Below the pieces are notes generated by a model. The model was not told the DNA's origin and made no database searches. It saw nothing but the letters and a program-made list of their open reading frames with translations. Of a DNA stretch of 64,000 nucleotides, positions 1 to 11,547 are shown piece by piece; the stretch's first letter is position 1; each line of letters opens with the position of its first letter. The translations under genes and the position numbers were made by a program. Location of the stretch: NCBI GenBank assembly GCA_003260075.1, contig QLIY01000165.1:1-64000 (forward strand), read 5' to 3'. Origin of the DNA: Phallusia mammillata (lineage: Eukaryota; Chordata; Ascidiacea; Phlebobranchia; Ascidiidae).

Positions 1-3000
1 ACATCTGCATAAATATATCTACCATCTGTGAAAGTTTCATCCAAATTCATTAAAGATTTCATGTCAAAAGTGCATGGACAAACTTCACCGGAGAAAAAAG
101 AAAAAAAAAAAAGAAAAAAAAAAGAAAAAAAAAAAAAACTGAGTGAAATCAAGATGCGTCCCCTTCAGGGAAGGGGACCCATAATAAACTCTTCACAAGA
201 CTTAAAATGAATGCAAGTAATTACAGTTTGAAGATCTTCTATGCGAGTCATGACACCAACAGCAATTTCACGACGCTCTTGAGGAGTTTCAGGGCATGGA
301 TAAAGCGTGGCACGAAATCTGGTAAAAAAGCATTTGTTTCTAAGAGGTTTATAACAATTTTTTGATTTGTGTGTGTGCTAATACTATGTTTTTACGTTTG
401 GAAAACATTCCAACATTTATATTTGAACACCATCTTTTCTTACCCTTCACAGATTTTTTTGACTCTGCTTTTCAGTTGGTCACCTTGAAAGAAAATGATG
501 AAAACACATTTGTTCACAGAGTCACCCTGTAGTAAACACAGGTTCAATTTAGTTGCTTGTTTTGCAACTTTCACAAACAAACTTACTGTATATGGATCAT
601 CTAATGGAGTTTCGATTTCAGTATATCTCAAAAACACATTTCCTCTACAAGCACGCCACAGTACTCTTTCAAATGCTGGCACCTTTTCTCTAAGTATAAC
701 CCCAGCAACAAATCTAAAAAAATATATAAGTTGCTTGGAATATATATAATAATATATGCAGTCATATAGTAACAACACAACTTTGTATGCTTTTTTTCTG
801 TAAATTACAACTGCACCAATCTGTCAAGCTCAATATTTCTTTCACTGTCTGTCATATTAAACATTTTTGGGATTGACTTTTGTCTGCTTACTTTCAGTTG
901 CAAGTCTTACCCAAGCTTTAGTGAGGTTTGTTGTTGACGGCGAAATTCATCTAATGCATCTTCTTCATATGAATCATAGTTTTCCATCTAAAGGTTAGAA
1001 TGGAACAGAAATGCATTTAAAGAGTGCAGCATCCATTTGTCAAAGCAAGATGTGTCAACAAATCAATTGATAAAGCTGGTTAGTAATGAGTAATCAAGCA
1101 GAGGAAAGATAATAATAGTACAGATGTTAAGTTGGAAAGCAGAATGAGGTGAAAGCAAACATGCAGCTATGATCTCTAGGAGAGTAAGAAATCACATGAC
1201 ATCATACAACATGAAGACCTGAATTGTTCTGCATTGCTTACTTACTGACATTTGCTTCTCCCTACTTAGTAATTCACAAATAGCCCAGGCAAATCAAGCC
1301 ATAAAGCTGAAAGAAATTGAGCAGGCTGAGAAATGCACACACACAAAAGACAAAACAGATACAAATCAACACCAATCTATATACACTGTACTTGCCATAT
1401 GAAGGCTAGAAGTTAAAAAAAATCTGTAACTGTTCTTATGTCTGCACTAAAATTACTAGCACTGACATACATAAAATAATACCTTCATTTAATTGCAATA
1501 AATTCATTCTTCTTTTGATATCATTGAGCTTAGTAAAACTCACCCGAGCTTAGTAAAAGGCACGCGACCCATATCATTAGCTAGAAGTGATTGAGCACTT
1601 TCGTCTCCAGTTCCAGGGCCAATTAAATCTTGTTGGTCATGTAACACTGCAGCCTTGATTAAACAACATGCACAACAAGTGAAGAACACAACATATATAC
1701 TCACAACTTATACACATATTTGTTTTACATTTGATTTACACAACATTCAACTGGTAGTTATTTAAGTATAACCCATAAATGAAGGGGCACAATATAATTT
1801 ACTTATTACCACTATGAAATTCAAGACCTTAGAACAGAATAGCATAAATATTTGATAAACTGTAGGGTTACACATGCAGGAGGTTAGCATGCTCAGTACC
1901 TCATATTTGCATGTTGCTATATGTGGTATTATGAAAGGATTGTTTTTAATATTACCAACTAATCCTTCGTGCATTTCAAGACAAATAGATACAAACAACA
2001 GCCAGTAAGCATAGTATACACATGATGGATCCTGAGGTGGCATCAAATGAGAAAATAAAGATGACCTCAAATTGCAAACAGACATGATATTCAAAAAAAC
2101 AAAACATTTTGCTCAACAAAAAAACAACACATTAAAATCCAAAATAAAGGAGGGATGGGACTTGGTCAATGTACATGCAGCCAACTTTTTTGAAAACAAA
2201 AGATCTGTTTCTATGTGCACATTTATCTGAACCCAATATTGGTTAAACAGACTACTCTTCTAGTTCCATCCTGAAAACTTTCTCACATTCCTGGGTTTTC
2301 TGTCTGACTTTCACATTGCAAAAACAATATTTTTAAAAACTTAAAAAGCATGCGCAACATTAAAAAAAACTTAAGTACATTGCTTGCAATTAAAAAGCAT
2401 GAAGCACAAAAACAACAAAGCAAGTTAGCAAGTAAAAACATGCAACATGTATTCATGCAAAACTAAAGGGGTAGTACAGCACATATTGCCATTGCACATT
2501 CACTATGACCTATTTTAGAACATCCATACGTTTATATATTCTCTTGTATTATTTTTTGTATTGAGTCCCATAAACATAGTGATTAGTATTATGTTTATGT
2601 TTATGTCAAGTACAAACTATCCATTCAAATTAGGCATTGTTTGAAGTTTGACTTATTTTAAAGAGCAGGTCGGGTAAATGGTGGGACTATAGTAAAACAA
2701 CACAGAAGACACATCTACATGACTACTTCAACCAGCTGTGAAAGAGACATCACAATCCATTAAAGATGGGTGTCCATAAATATTATTGTAAAGTTTAAAT
2801 AAACACAGGAGTAGAGAGTGTATTTAAGGATCCTAAAGTTTTGTACGTATTCTTACCTCCTCAAAAAAGTTTTGTGTTTTTCTTAAAATATGTTTCAATT
2901 CAGTCAGCTCAAGAAAATTTCGTTTCAAAGCTTCCTGGTTCATATTCACTTCTTTCATATCATTTTCCAATTTCTCAAATTTGGCCTACAAATACCAAAT

Positions 3001-4019
3001 AAATAATGAATGGAAAGAAACACTAAGATCTAGTCCGTAAACAAAAACAGTTGGAATAAATGTAATACCTCCAGATCAATCATTTCTCGTGGCAAAGGTG
3101 CCAGTGGATTTTCACCATTATCATCAATTGTAATTTTGTCCTTCTTTAACTCCCTTTCCAAAAACCCTTTGAAAAGAAAACTTTATAAAAAATAAAGTCA
3201 AACTAATGAAGGGTCGGGTTTTTAGTATAACACTTACTCAGTTTTCTCTCCATTTCATCACATCTTCTCACCTCATTTACAAACTTGCGCTGGAATGCGT
3301 TGACATCAGGATTGAGCTGAAAAATTATTTTTTGCAATTATATATTTAATAAATTGTATAAGTTCTGGCATGTTTAGCGCCTGGGGATACAAAGCTTTGA
3401 AGCAAGGGTTTCAAGATAATGTGCCAAAACGTGTGAAAAAGTGAAGTTTAAAAATTGTTTGGAATTTTGTTTAAATAACATGCATAACATACCACTGCAT
3501 GCATAAAAAAGCCTGTCAATTTTACTTCAGATTACATGTCAATTACTACAATTGGATTTACTTCTGTCCGTCATTATAGACAAGAGGTAAAAAGAAATTT
3601 CGTGTTGCACAATTTTTTCTTGTTGTAGACAAAAATTATAAAAAAAAATTTTTGGGAGAGAGAAATTTGGAAATATTGGTCAATGAGGTCATAATAATCA
3701 TATTATTAAAAAACAATTACTTCAGGAAACAGGTAGTATCTACCTCCAAACACTTTGTGTGTAAGTGGGCAATACAAATTACCTATACAATACCACAGAT
3801 TATCTGTGTGGGCGAATATTTAATGTTTTAAACAAGAAAAACAAAGTGTGCATTGAAGCAAAAAGGTTGACAAGCTCTGATATGAAGATACACAAAACTC
3901 ACATCACGGAATTGGGCCAATCCAAGTTCTCCCAATTCACTAACACAAGCGAAAGCTGCTTCACTTTGCAAATAGAGTTGTGCCAAGCACATTTCTTCAC
4001 TTCGAAACAAACTTCCCAT
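1..4019 (-). CDS. ATP6V0A: V-type proton ATPase V0 subunit a, 5' part (N-terminal 279 codons), runs off left edge
   Basis: This is the large membrane subunit of the V0 sector, which couples proton flow through the c-ring to ATP hydrolysis and acidifies endomembrane compartments. Eight minus-strand exons join in phase: 3903-4019, 3238-3316, 3069-3166, 2857-2985, 1544-1653, 587-713, 444-526 and 225-318. The start is [20 protein letters not shown], the conserved N-terminus of animal a-subunits, followed by [75 protein letters not shown] and [24 protein letters not shown]. Only the cytosolic N-terminal half is present; the membrane helices with the essential arginine lie outside the window. Introns longer than 300 nt (714-1543, 1654-2856, 3317-3902) show nothing further that I can name. 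Which vertebrate paralogue it matches best cannot be settled from this half. Confidence 0.95.
94..140 (+). repeat. A-rich simple-sequence tract
   Basis: An almost pure adenine tract interrupted by single guanines lies in the intron after the last visible V-ATPase exon. It reads as a polypyrimidine stretch on the gene's own strand. No function beyond low complexity can be inferred. Confidence 0.7.
3602..3694 (+). repeat. Dispersed repeat, copy 1 of 2
   Basis: About 93 bp starting GTGTTGCACAATTTTTTCTT and ending near CAATGAGGTCATAAT recur at 5447-5543 in the same orientation with a few substitutions and small A/T-run differences. This copy lies in the first coding intron of the V-ATPase gene. 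No terminal inverted repeats or target duplications were recognised, so the class is unknown. Confidence 0.75.
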
Positions 4020-5446
4020 GTTGCAGATTTAACGTTATTAAGGCCAAATTATTTTCAGATAGTTATCTGGCCTAAAATGTCAAAAGATAAGGATAAAAAT
4101 CAGGATACAATGTACCTGATGACACATACCTATTAAATATATTACACACTATTGGGGGCAAAGGGCAACACAAAATTGCTGAATTGGAATTTTTGTGTGC
4201 ATTCAAATACTGCAGGTCCACCTAGTGTGCTAAGTCCACTGGGTACTTCGCTACGTACTTGGATAGGAAATTATATATTATATATATATATATACTGCAG
4301 GTAATTCATTTTAATGCACCAATGCTCGTAAATACTGCAGGTAATCTTTTTTGATGAGAGAAAAAGTTAGTGTGACATAACTTAAAAATGTTGGTGTTAG
4401 GACTATTGCAATACCAGCAGTATTGCATGTTTTAAAGTTAACTACAGTATGTATGATTTATCGCATAAGGACAGCTGCAGTATTTTCTAGTTTTGCGGCA
4501 CCTACTATGAGTTGAATTGCACTTTTTTGCACGAGATTTGCACGAAAAAAGGTTACCAAGCGCAACTGTGGTATTCAAAGGCAACAGAAATTTAGTACTT
4601 CATTTTAAGCAAACTGCGGCATTACGATAAATCTATCGTATTGTTACACACATGCAGAAAAATCCATCTATTGGCTATCCTCCTAAATAATCAGCAGTTT
4701 GCCGATTTTGCGTTTCATGTGCAAGTATTTCTGCTATTCCAGTTCCAGGTAACTGCAGGTCAAGTTTTGCCAAATCACATGAAATAAAATCGTGAAATAT
4801 TTTTCCTGTTTTCACATTTCAAAGCTTTAATTGAATTGCAACAAGACTCAAAACAATATAGCTTTTTATTATGTGCATAGTGCATTTACGTTACCTAACT
4901 ATCGGTACTAAACAATAACCTAAATCTGTCTAAATATACACTCAAATAAAGAGTATACTTTAAAACTGCAGATAAAACGTGCGTAAATTAGATGCACAGT
5001 ACTGTACGAAGTCGAAATTCTTTGCCATGCAAGTGTACTTACTACTCAGTCAACAGTCAACACCCTGATTCGACGGCTGATTTGCATTCATTTGGTGTAG
5101 GGAAATATATTTTTTGAAATCCGCTACCTCACAATGATATTTTTGTCACCAACCGCCATAAAGTTCCCGTTTACAGCCTTTTTTTCAAAACAATAACAAA
5201 CTAAATAATGAATAGAGTCTATACAATAAAAATAATGAAGAAAATGGAGTTTGGAGAAAACAAAACTAAATGCATTTTCCAAAAATATTAATTCCAGTGT
5301 TGCGGATTAAGCCGTCACAAGACTGTCACGTGATGTCAGACAGTAAAGTTAGTCTCGTAGCAGGTTAAAGACATAGAAATTATTATTTCATATCACAACA
5401 AAATTTAGTTTCCAACGAAAAGAAACATTTATTTTCTACGTTAGAA

Positions 5447-5543
5447 GTGTTGCACAATTTTTTCTTGTTGTAAACAAAAATTTTGAAAATCTATTTTTTT
5501 TTTGAAAGAGAAATTTGGAAATATTGGTCAATGAGGGCATAAT
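5447..5543 (+). repeat. Dispersed repeat, copy 2 of 2
   Basis: This is the second copy of the repeat at 3602-3694. It shares the GTGTTGCACAATTTTTTCTT start, GAGAAATTTGGAAATATTGG and the CAATGAGG(G/T)CATAAT end. It lies upstream of the V-ATPase start codon. Similarity stops abruptly at both sides, consistent with a short interspersed element. Confidence 0.75.
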
Positions 5544-7331
5544 TATTATCGATGCATAATAACGTCGCAATTTACAAATATATGACAAAAAATGGGTAAA
5601 CAAAAAGGCAAAACAACCATTTTAAACCTGCTTTCGAATTTGCTTAAAACTGAAAAACTAGGCTTTAGTGATGGGAAAGTAGGCCTGTACAAACTCGTTA
5701 ACTAGTTGTTTTGTTAAATATTTTTGAGAAATGTTGCTGTACATAGGTCAATGTGTCTTTATTGTGCGAATTAATCACTAGAATGTGTTGATATGTTCGC
5801 ACCACAAATACTCAGCAGGCGCTTGGTAACGTCACAAAAGTAATATTTGCAGAAGTAATTGTTACTTTTGCAAATGTACAGACTATGATGTGACACACAT
5901 TTGATAATGCGCGTCTATTTTCATTTTTTTTCTATCATTGCGCAAAAGTGGCGAATTTTTTGTGTAGGCCTATTGCTGGCAAACCGGCCTTGAAAACAAT
6001 CTGATGCAGATATTTGATGGCAGATGTTTGTGTGTCTTGTTCACGTTACGGGTGAGTGTTTATCTGTGGTTTGGAATACATTTTATGACTTTCGTTTTTT
6101 GACAAATTATGGTGTAGTTTTGACATGTTAAGTTCACATCATAAACATCTGAAAGTACCATTCCAAGTTTTTATAAACTGTTAGCATTTTTTGGATGATC
6201 TGAAAAGATGCGCGTCTATATACCCGATATCCCAACCACGGTGTCGCGGCACTCTCAATCGAGTGGCCATTTATATTTTTCAGTAGTGCTGTTTTTATTC
6301 ATCAATGATGATATTAATTGCCGGCTTTTACTTTATCGAAATAAGCAACAAAAACGTTTGCTTTTAGCACTAGGCTGTGCGAAGTCTTATTGACTTGTCT
6401 ACGATATGGTTTGTTATGTCAAAAACTAATAAAAAATACTGATAGCTTCCAGCAAATTTAAATCATAGCACCATAACAAAGTGAAAACAAGCATGATAAA
6501 TGTTTAATTGTCAAAGTGTGCTTAAACATGATACGCGTAAATTGTTTGGCGTACAGGGGCCGACGACTACAGTAACACAAAAGAGTTGAGACTGGAATCA
6601 GAACTTAACAACATAAAAATGTCCTTTTGTGGTTGAGTTTTAAGTTATTTTGTTTTAATAGCACTACAAACATGCAACATGAATTATATGTTTAGCCAAT
6701 ACGGGTTATTTTTTACATATTTTTTGACAGCGTATGAAAGCGATCCATAACCGAGTGGCACTTCTGGTGTACCGTACGACGATACTCGATGTTATGGTTA
6801 ATTAAATGTAACATAAGTGGGAAAAAAACTGTGCTTAATTGCAATGTAGGCTACAGGTTGTTTTAGGGCGAAAATTGTGTTTGTTCAAAGAAATTTTAAA
6901 AATGGACAAAAAAGTTGAAAATTCAAGAGCCACGATGTTGCGTACCTTTCGAACAATCTATAAACACTAAAGCATCGATTCTTTACCTTTTTGGTACTGC
7001 GTCCACCTTGAACGATGGTTATCCGCTTCAAGCCTCCCCTCCTCTACAATTACAAATGAATACAATTTGCAGTGTTGAAATTGTATTTAATAAAAGTTTT
7101 GAAACATAATAAAAGTTAACCTTGTTCTCAAGAATGTGCCCATTCTCGATCTCCTTACGTAGGATACACTACACTGCCACTTTCACCAATTGCTGACTTA
7201 CGTTGTCGTTTTTTTACTGAATAATATTTGCGGAACAAGGTAGCCTATACGTTAATCAACTTGCAACTGCCATTTATAAATATTAAAGTAATCACGTTTG
7301 CTATGTTGGGTGTATTATGGCTGGAGATGTA

Positions 7332-7907
7332 TAGGTTACCGAACATTCCGTTGGCTGAATTTTTCGGCTATTTTAAAATCGGCTATTTTAAAAAAGATTC
7401 GGTTTTAGCCGAATAATGTCTTGCGATTTCGCCGAAACCACATCTTTCTCAAACATAATTTTGATGCGGAAAACGTGCCCTTCAGCCTTGTAGGGTACCA
7501 CACAATGTTCCAAACTACGCCATAACTAAAATCGCGTCAGCCGTCAAGTATTATAAATTTTAATGTATTATCGTTTTTCGCACTCCAATCAACAAATCAG
7601 TAATTCATTGGCAGGCTGGCAATCAAACCCGAGACAATACTAAATCCCACAGAACTAAAATAACGACAAAACACGGGTATTCTGAATTGTTTGCCGGGCA
7701 GATAAACTGAGGTTTTTATATCACCCCCCCCCCTACTAAATCCCACAGAACTAAAATAACGACAAAACACGGGTATTCTGAGTTGTTTGCCGGGCAGATA
7801 AACTGAGGTTTTCCTATCTAACGCGTATCGTGCGACTGCGCGTGACGTCATAAATGATTCGATTAATTTGGTTTCGGCCGAACCGAAAATTATTCGGTAC
7901 ATTCCTA
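7332..7907. mobile_element. Degenerate hAT-like nonautonomous element
   Basis: Imperfect inverted ends are visible: TAGGTTACCGAACATTCCGT on the left and CGGTACATTCCTA on the right, with TTCGGC/GCCGAA blocks just inside both. Ends of the type TAGG..TGTACCGAAT..TTCGG are familiar from hAT elements. No convincing 8-bp target duplication was found, and the interior is interrupted by a probable assembly gap with duplicated flanks (7637-7815). There is no transposase reading frame. Confidence 0.45.
7637..7815. other. Probable assembly gap (C10 at 7724-7733) with duplicated contig ends
   Basis: The roughly 80 bases before the ten-C tract, beginning TACTAAATCCCACAGAACTA, are repeated after it with one or two substitutions. 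The simplest reading is two overlapping contig ends joined by a fixed ten-base spacer. Confidence 0.8.
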
Positions 7908-8264
7908 AATATGACCTCATACGTTGACTAAGCCTGGTTTATTAATTAGGCGGTTTACTAACGCAGCATAGGAGAACAACCACAAAGAAGGCAAAAAATG
8001 CAAATTTCAAAACAATGCAGTATATTTGCAAAACAGGTCAGGGCTCGCGCCCACCTAAAAATTGATACACGCCCCCCAGGGGACGTGCCCCCGTAGTTAG
8101 ACATAAAGGCTAAAGCGACTTCAAAGTTCCAAACCTCATGTTTACTGACGCGTGAAATATTTTTCTGGTAAGTTATCTATGGATGGCAGAATCGTACATC
8201 GGTAAATCTAATAACGCCATAACTTACACCATAAGCAAGCCATAACTCACGTCAGCCGCACAAT

Positions 8265-8490
8265 TAGCTAATTTTCGATAAGTGGCGAAAAGAGCTATTA
8301 AAAACGGTATATCTAACGGTTGTTACTATTAGGGTGGGGGTTAGGTATTATCGTAAAAAAATTAATAAAATCAACTCAAATAATGAATAAATATAATGAA
8401 AAATATTCAAAAACCTACTTCCTAACCTTTCTCCTATTTTGCCGCTAAATAAATAATTCAGCTCCTGCGCCACTTATCGAAAATTAGCTA
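8265..8490. mobile_element. MITE-like element with 23-bp perfect terminal inverted repeats
   Basis: The arms TAGCTAATTTTCGATAAGTG.. (8265-8287) and ..CACTTATCGAAAATTAGCTA (8468-8490) are perfect inverted complements over 23 bp, with weaker pairing further in (AGAGCT/AGCTCC). The AT-rich interior carries no protein. The right arm ends three bases before an 80-C tract, so target duplications cannot be checked. Confidence 0.75.
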
Positions 8491-8492
8491 AA

Positions 8493-8493
<1 letters not shown>

Positions 8494-8573
<80 letters not shown>
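8494..8573. other. 80-base C homopolymer, probable sized assembly gap
   Basis: An uninterrupted run of 80 cytosines in AT-rich DNA directly follows a MITE arm. Given the ten-base C spacers nearby that separate duplicated sequence, this is more likely a gap of estimated size written as C than a real homopolymer. Confidence 0.7.
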
Positions 8574-8574
<1 letters not shown>

Positions 8575-8970
8575 TACATCAACAAATGCTCTTGGAGTTG
8601 GAGCTAGAGGCTGAAGCATACGGTTTAATGTTTGTAGTGATGTGATGATGTCTAATGAGTGATTGGTGTTACTTAATTGTGTTGGATCATATAAAAACTA
8701 GGAAGCAGAAAAAACAGATAACTGCAGATTAAAAATAAAACATAATGTTTTGACAAACATAGGAAAATGCTGATTACTGAGTCAGAGTCAGAGTTGCTGA
8801 GCTTGTGCTTAAAACCTGAGCAAACTTTTTCAACCTCAACTAAAAAACTTAAACTGTATTGAACTTTAACGTTTAAGTGTTGGCAAACATGTTTAAAGAA
8901 AAATGTTTTTGCATGCTTTTATTTAAACTTTGTGAGAAGGGCTCCTCGAAAATATGCAATATATACTATG

Positions 8971-9001
8971 TTATATATATATATATAATATATATATATA
9001 T
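8971..9001. repeat. TA dinucleotide microsatellite
   Basis: Alternating TA with one phase break occupies about 31 bp. No other function is suggested. Confidence 0.8.
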
Positions 9002-9681
9002 CAAACAGTGAAATTCGTAAAATTTATTGTAATAAACTTGTAATAACTATTTTTCGTGTGCTAAAAATGGGCCTTAATGAAAGACTGCCCTCAAAGTGCA
9101 TGTTTAAAATAGGAGTATGCACCTTTGCTAAGTAACAAAATACTAAACTGCCTATCAATTGTTTCATTGTTTTTGTAAACCTGTTACTGTTTTACTATTA
9201 CTATGCAGCAAAGTTGCACCATGTACAGACTACAGACATTTGGTAAAGTTTTTTAGGGGTTAAAATAGAAAATATGTTTTTGAAGACCAAACAACCTTAT
9301 AACGTAACACAAATTGTGTATGTTACAGAGATGAGGAACTGCTGGTTAAATGTATAATTTGTTCAAAAACATTGAAAGTCAGGTTTTATTTTTGCAGATT
9401 TTTCTTGTTTAGTAAACGCAGCATTGACACTTTTACTCTTATATGTGTGTAAAATACACCATTCCCTATAATATCATTTTTTCTACATTTTATTATGAGG
9501 ATTAAAGAAGTCTTTAAGGAACATGTCAGGCAGAAGAGGATTGTTTTCTGTCTAGTGATTGTTATAGAAGCTATAGTTGGTTATTCAAGAATATCCAGTG
9601 ACCTATTGTTTATGTTTAAAATTACCAAATATTAATGATATTGGTGTGGTTTGGTGCACCAAAACAGAACATGTATTTTTT

Positions 9682-9947
9682 GTTCTGGCCTGTTGTCTTT
9701 AAATGTATGTGGATGCAAAGTAGTAAGACTAAATTTGATAGATAGAAAAAGAGGATTAGGAGTGTTTTCTGTCCACTACATTTGTAAATTTGTAAAATTA
9801 TGATAATGCCCCCCCCCCTTCTGGCCTGTTGTCTTTAAATGTATGTGGATGCAAAGTAGTAAGACTGAATTTGATAGATAGAAAAAGAGGATTAGGAGTG
9901 TTTTCTGTCCGTTCACTACATTTGTAAATTTGTAAAATTATGATAAT
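9682..9947. other. Probable assembly gap (C10 at 9809-9818) with duplicated contig ends
   Basis: About 125 bp starting TTCTGGCCTGTTGTCTTTAA occur on both sides of a ten-C tract in the same orientation. The copies differ by one substitution and a short indel, consistent with two haplotypes or unmerged read ends. Confidence 0.8.
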
Positions 9948-10266
9948 CTAAAACGAAGTTAGTCAAAAACTATTGATTGATGCTTTGTGATAAATTGTCC
10001 TTTCAAATCTAAAAAAGATTCACATCACATTAATACCGTTGCTAATTGACATACAGACATGTTTGGGGACCCGCTTGTTTTTGCAAAAATTAAGTTATTA
10101 GGTCAAATGGTGTGTATAGTAAATCATTGAATATTATATTGAATTCATAAATTGATAATATATACGAAAGCCACATATTCAGGTTTGAAGGTTGTTGCCT
10201 CAGCAAAATTGTCTTCGTTTGGGCACTGTATTTCTCCATCTTGCACACATGTGTGTGTTTGAGATT

Positions 10267-10465
10267 TTTACAAGTTATTTATGTGTTTCTAAAAAGTTAA
10301 ATTATTAATTATATATATGCCTTAAAAATGAAGGGTTATTGTGTGATTTTTTTCAATGCAGAGCCCCCCCCCCTTTACAAGTTATTTATGTGTTTCTAAA
10401 AAGTTAAATTATTAATTATATGCCTTAAAAATGAAGGGTTATTGTGTGATTTTTTTTCAATGCAG
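10267..10465. other. Probable assembly gap (C10 at 10364-10373) duplicating the EHBP1 upstream acceptor
   Basis: About 95 bp starting TTTACAAGTTATTTATGTGT recur on both sides of a ten-C tract, including a pyrimidine tract followed by CAATGCAG. The right-hand copy leads directly into EHBP1 exon 1 and is the meaningful one; the left copy is cut off two bases after CAG. Confidence 0.8.
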
Positions 10466-10504
10466 AAATTTTGTTTGTAAATAAACTTTGCATGGATACG
10501 AAAA
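10466..10504 (+). other. EHBP1: EHBP1 5' UTR after a splice acceptor (cis or spliced-leader)
   Basis: A pyrimidine run and CAATGCAG end at 10465, 39 bases before the EHBP1 start codon. This looks like a 3' splice site feeding the first coding exon. Ciona uses spliced-leader trans-splicing for many genes, so this could be a leader acceptor or the end of an ordinary 5' UTR intron. The sequence alone does not decide. Confidence 0.5.
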
Positions 10505-11547
10505 ATGTTACGTAAACTGAAACATGTGGGAAAGAAAGCATCCAGGTATAAATTTACCGCTACCCTTCATCAACTTAATGTTCACGGAACAAAATCATGG
10601 TAAGACAAAGCGGTTAAAAAAATGTTGCCCAAGATTGGACATTTTTGAGATTTTAAAAATTCTTTCAGGCAACCATTTAAGCTTGCAATTGTATGTACAC
10701 GGCGTAAAAAGAGATTATCTGGAAAGGTATGTAGGTTTGTATATTGATGTTGCATGTTTTGGGGTATTTTGCATTTTTTTTATGTAATGTTTGGTGGATA
10801 AAACTTAAATATGAAAAACACACAAATTTGTCTGAAAATGTCTGAAAATTGCAACACATAAATAACATTACCAACTTGCTTATTTAAGTATGGGGACCCA
10901 TTGTATTCTGTTTGCACAAGTAATTGCGTTGTTAAATGCAATTGCACTCAAATTGAAACTTAACAAATATTATATCCATTATAAGAATAGCAAATAGTGT
11001 ATTGGATTAATGATTAAATAGAAAATGGCTTTTTTTGGTTAAAACAATTCACAGGACTTCTACTGTTAGTGATTGCAGATAAATTGTGTTTATTTGCAGG
11101 CTCAAAGTTGGAGACCAAGTATAGAAAATCCATATAAGGGGACTGTTAATTGGGCTGCTCACAATCAAGAATCCCTTGAAATCAACATTACATTTTTTCA
11201 AAATCAGCATGAAAATGGTTTTATGCCAAAAGACTGGGTATTTGTTCTTGAAAATGTAAGTTGTATCTTTCATTTGCTTTTTTAATAAAAACAAAGTTTC
11301 ATGTTTGATTCTTCTATATTATTTTAGTTTCATTGACCAACAGTTTCTCCTTTCTTTTTTAACAGGAAGCACAGAGTGGCAAGAGAAAAGCTATTGCAAC
11401 TACTCGACTTGATATGGCACAATACATTACTGATGTTCCAACTGTGCAACAAATGGACTTGCCACTAAAACCACTTACAAATAAGCTAAAATCAGCAAAT
11501 TTGCAGTTTTCATTGACATGTGTTTTCATGTCAGAAGGAGTTGCAAC
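10505..11547 (+). other. EHBP1: EHBP1 exons 1-4: N-terminal C2 (NT-C2) domain
   Basis: Exons 10505-10599, 10669-10726, 11100-11255 and 11366-11547 encode the NT-C2 domain expected to bind membrane lipids. Visible landmarks are [81 protein letters not shown] and [13 protein letters not shown], which match vertebrate EHBP1 in order. Exon phases are 2, 0, 0 and 2 and all join cleanly. The end of the fourth exon reappears at 11701-11728 after a C10 tract and should not be counted. Confidence 0.93.

Larger units (their letters stand above)
4020..10465. other. Intergenic spacer between head-to-head V-ATPase a and EHBP1 genes
   Basis: No convincing coding exon was found in 6.4 kb. The spacer must contain the 5' UTRs and promoters of both flanking genes, but no clear TATA or initiator was identified. 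It holds the second copy of a short repeat (5447-5543), ATACTGCAGGT repeated three times at about 4208-4342, a degenerate hAT-like element (7332-7907), a MITE-like inverted repeat (8265-8490), a TA microsatellite (about 8971-9001) and four probable assembly gaps (7724, 8494, 9809 and 10364). Open frames here are short and unlike known proteins. Confidence 0.7.

Noticed and set aside
7597..7920. 107-codon minus-strand frame with an internal repeat
   Set aside because: The internal repeat is again the duplicated flank of a C10 spacer, within a degenerate transposon.
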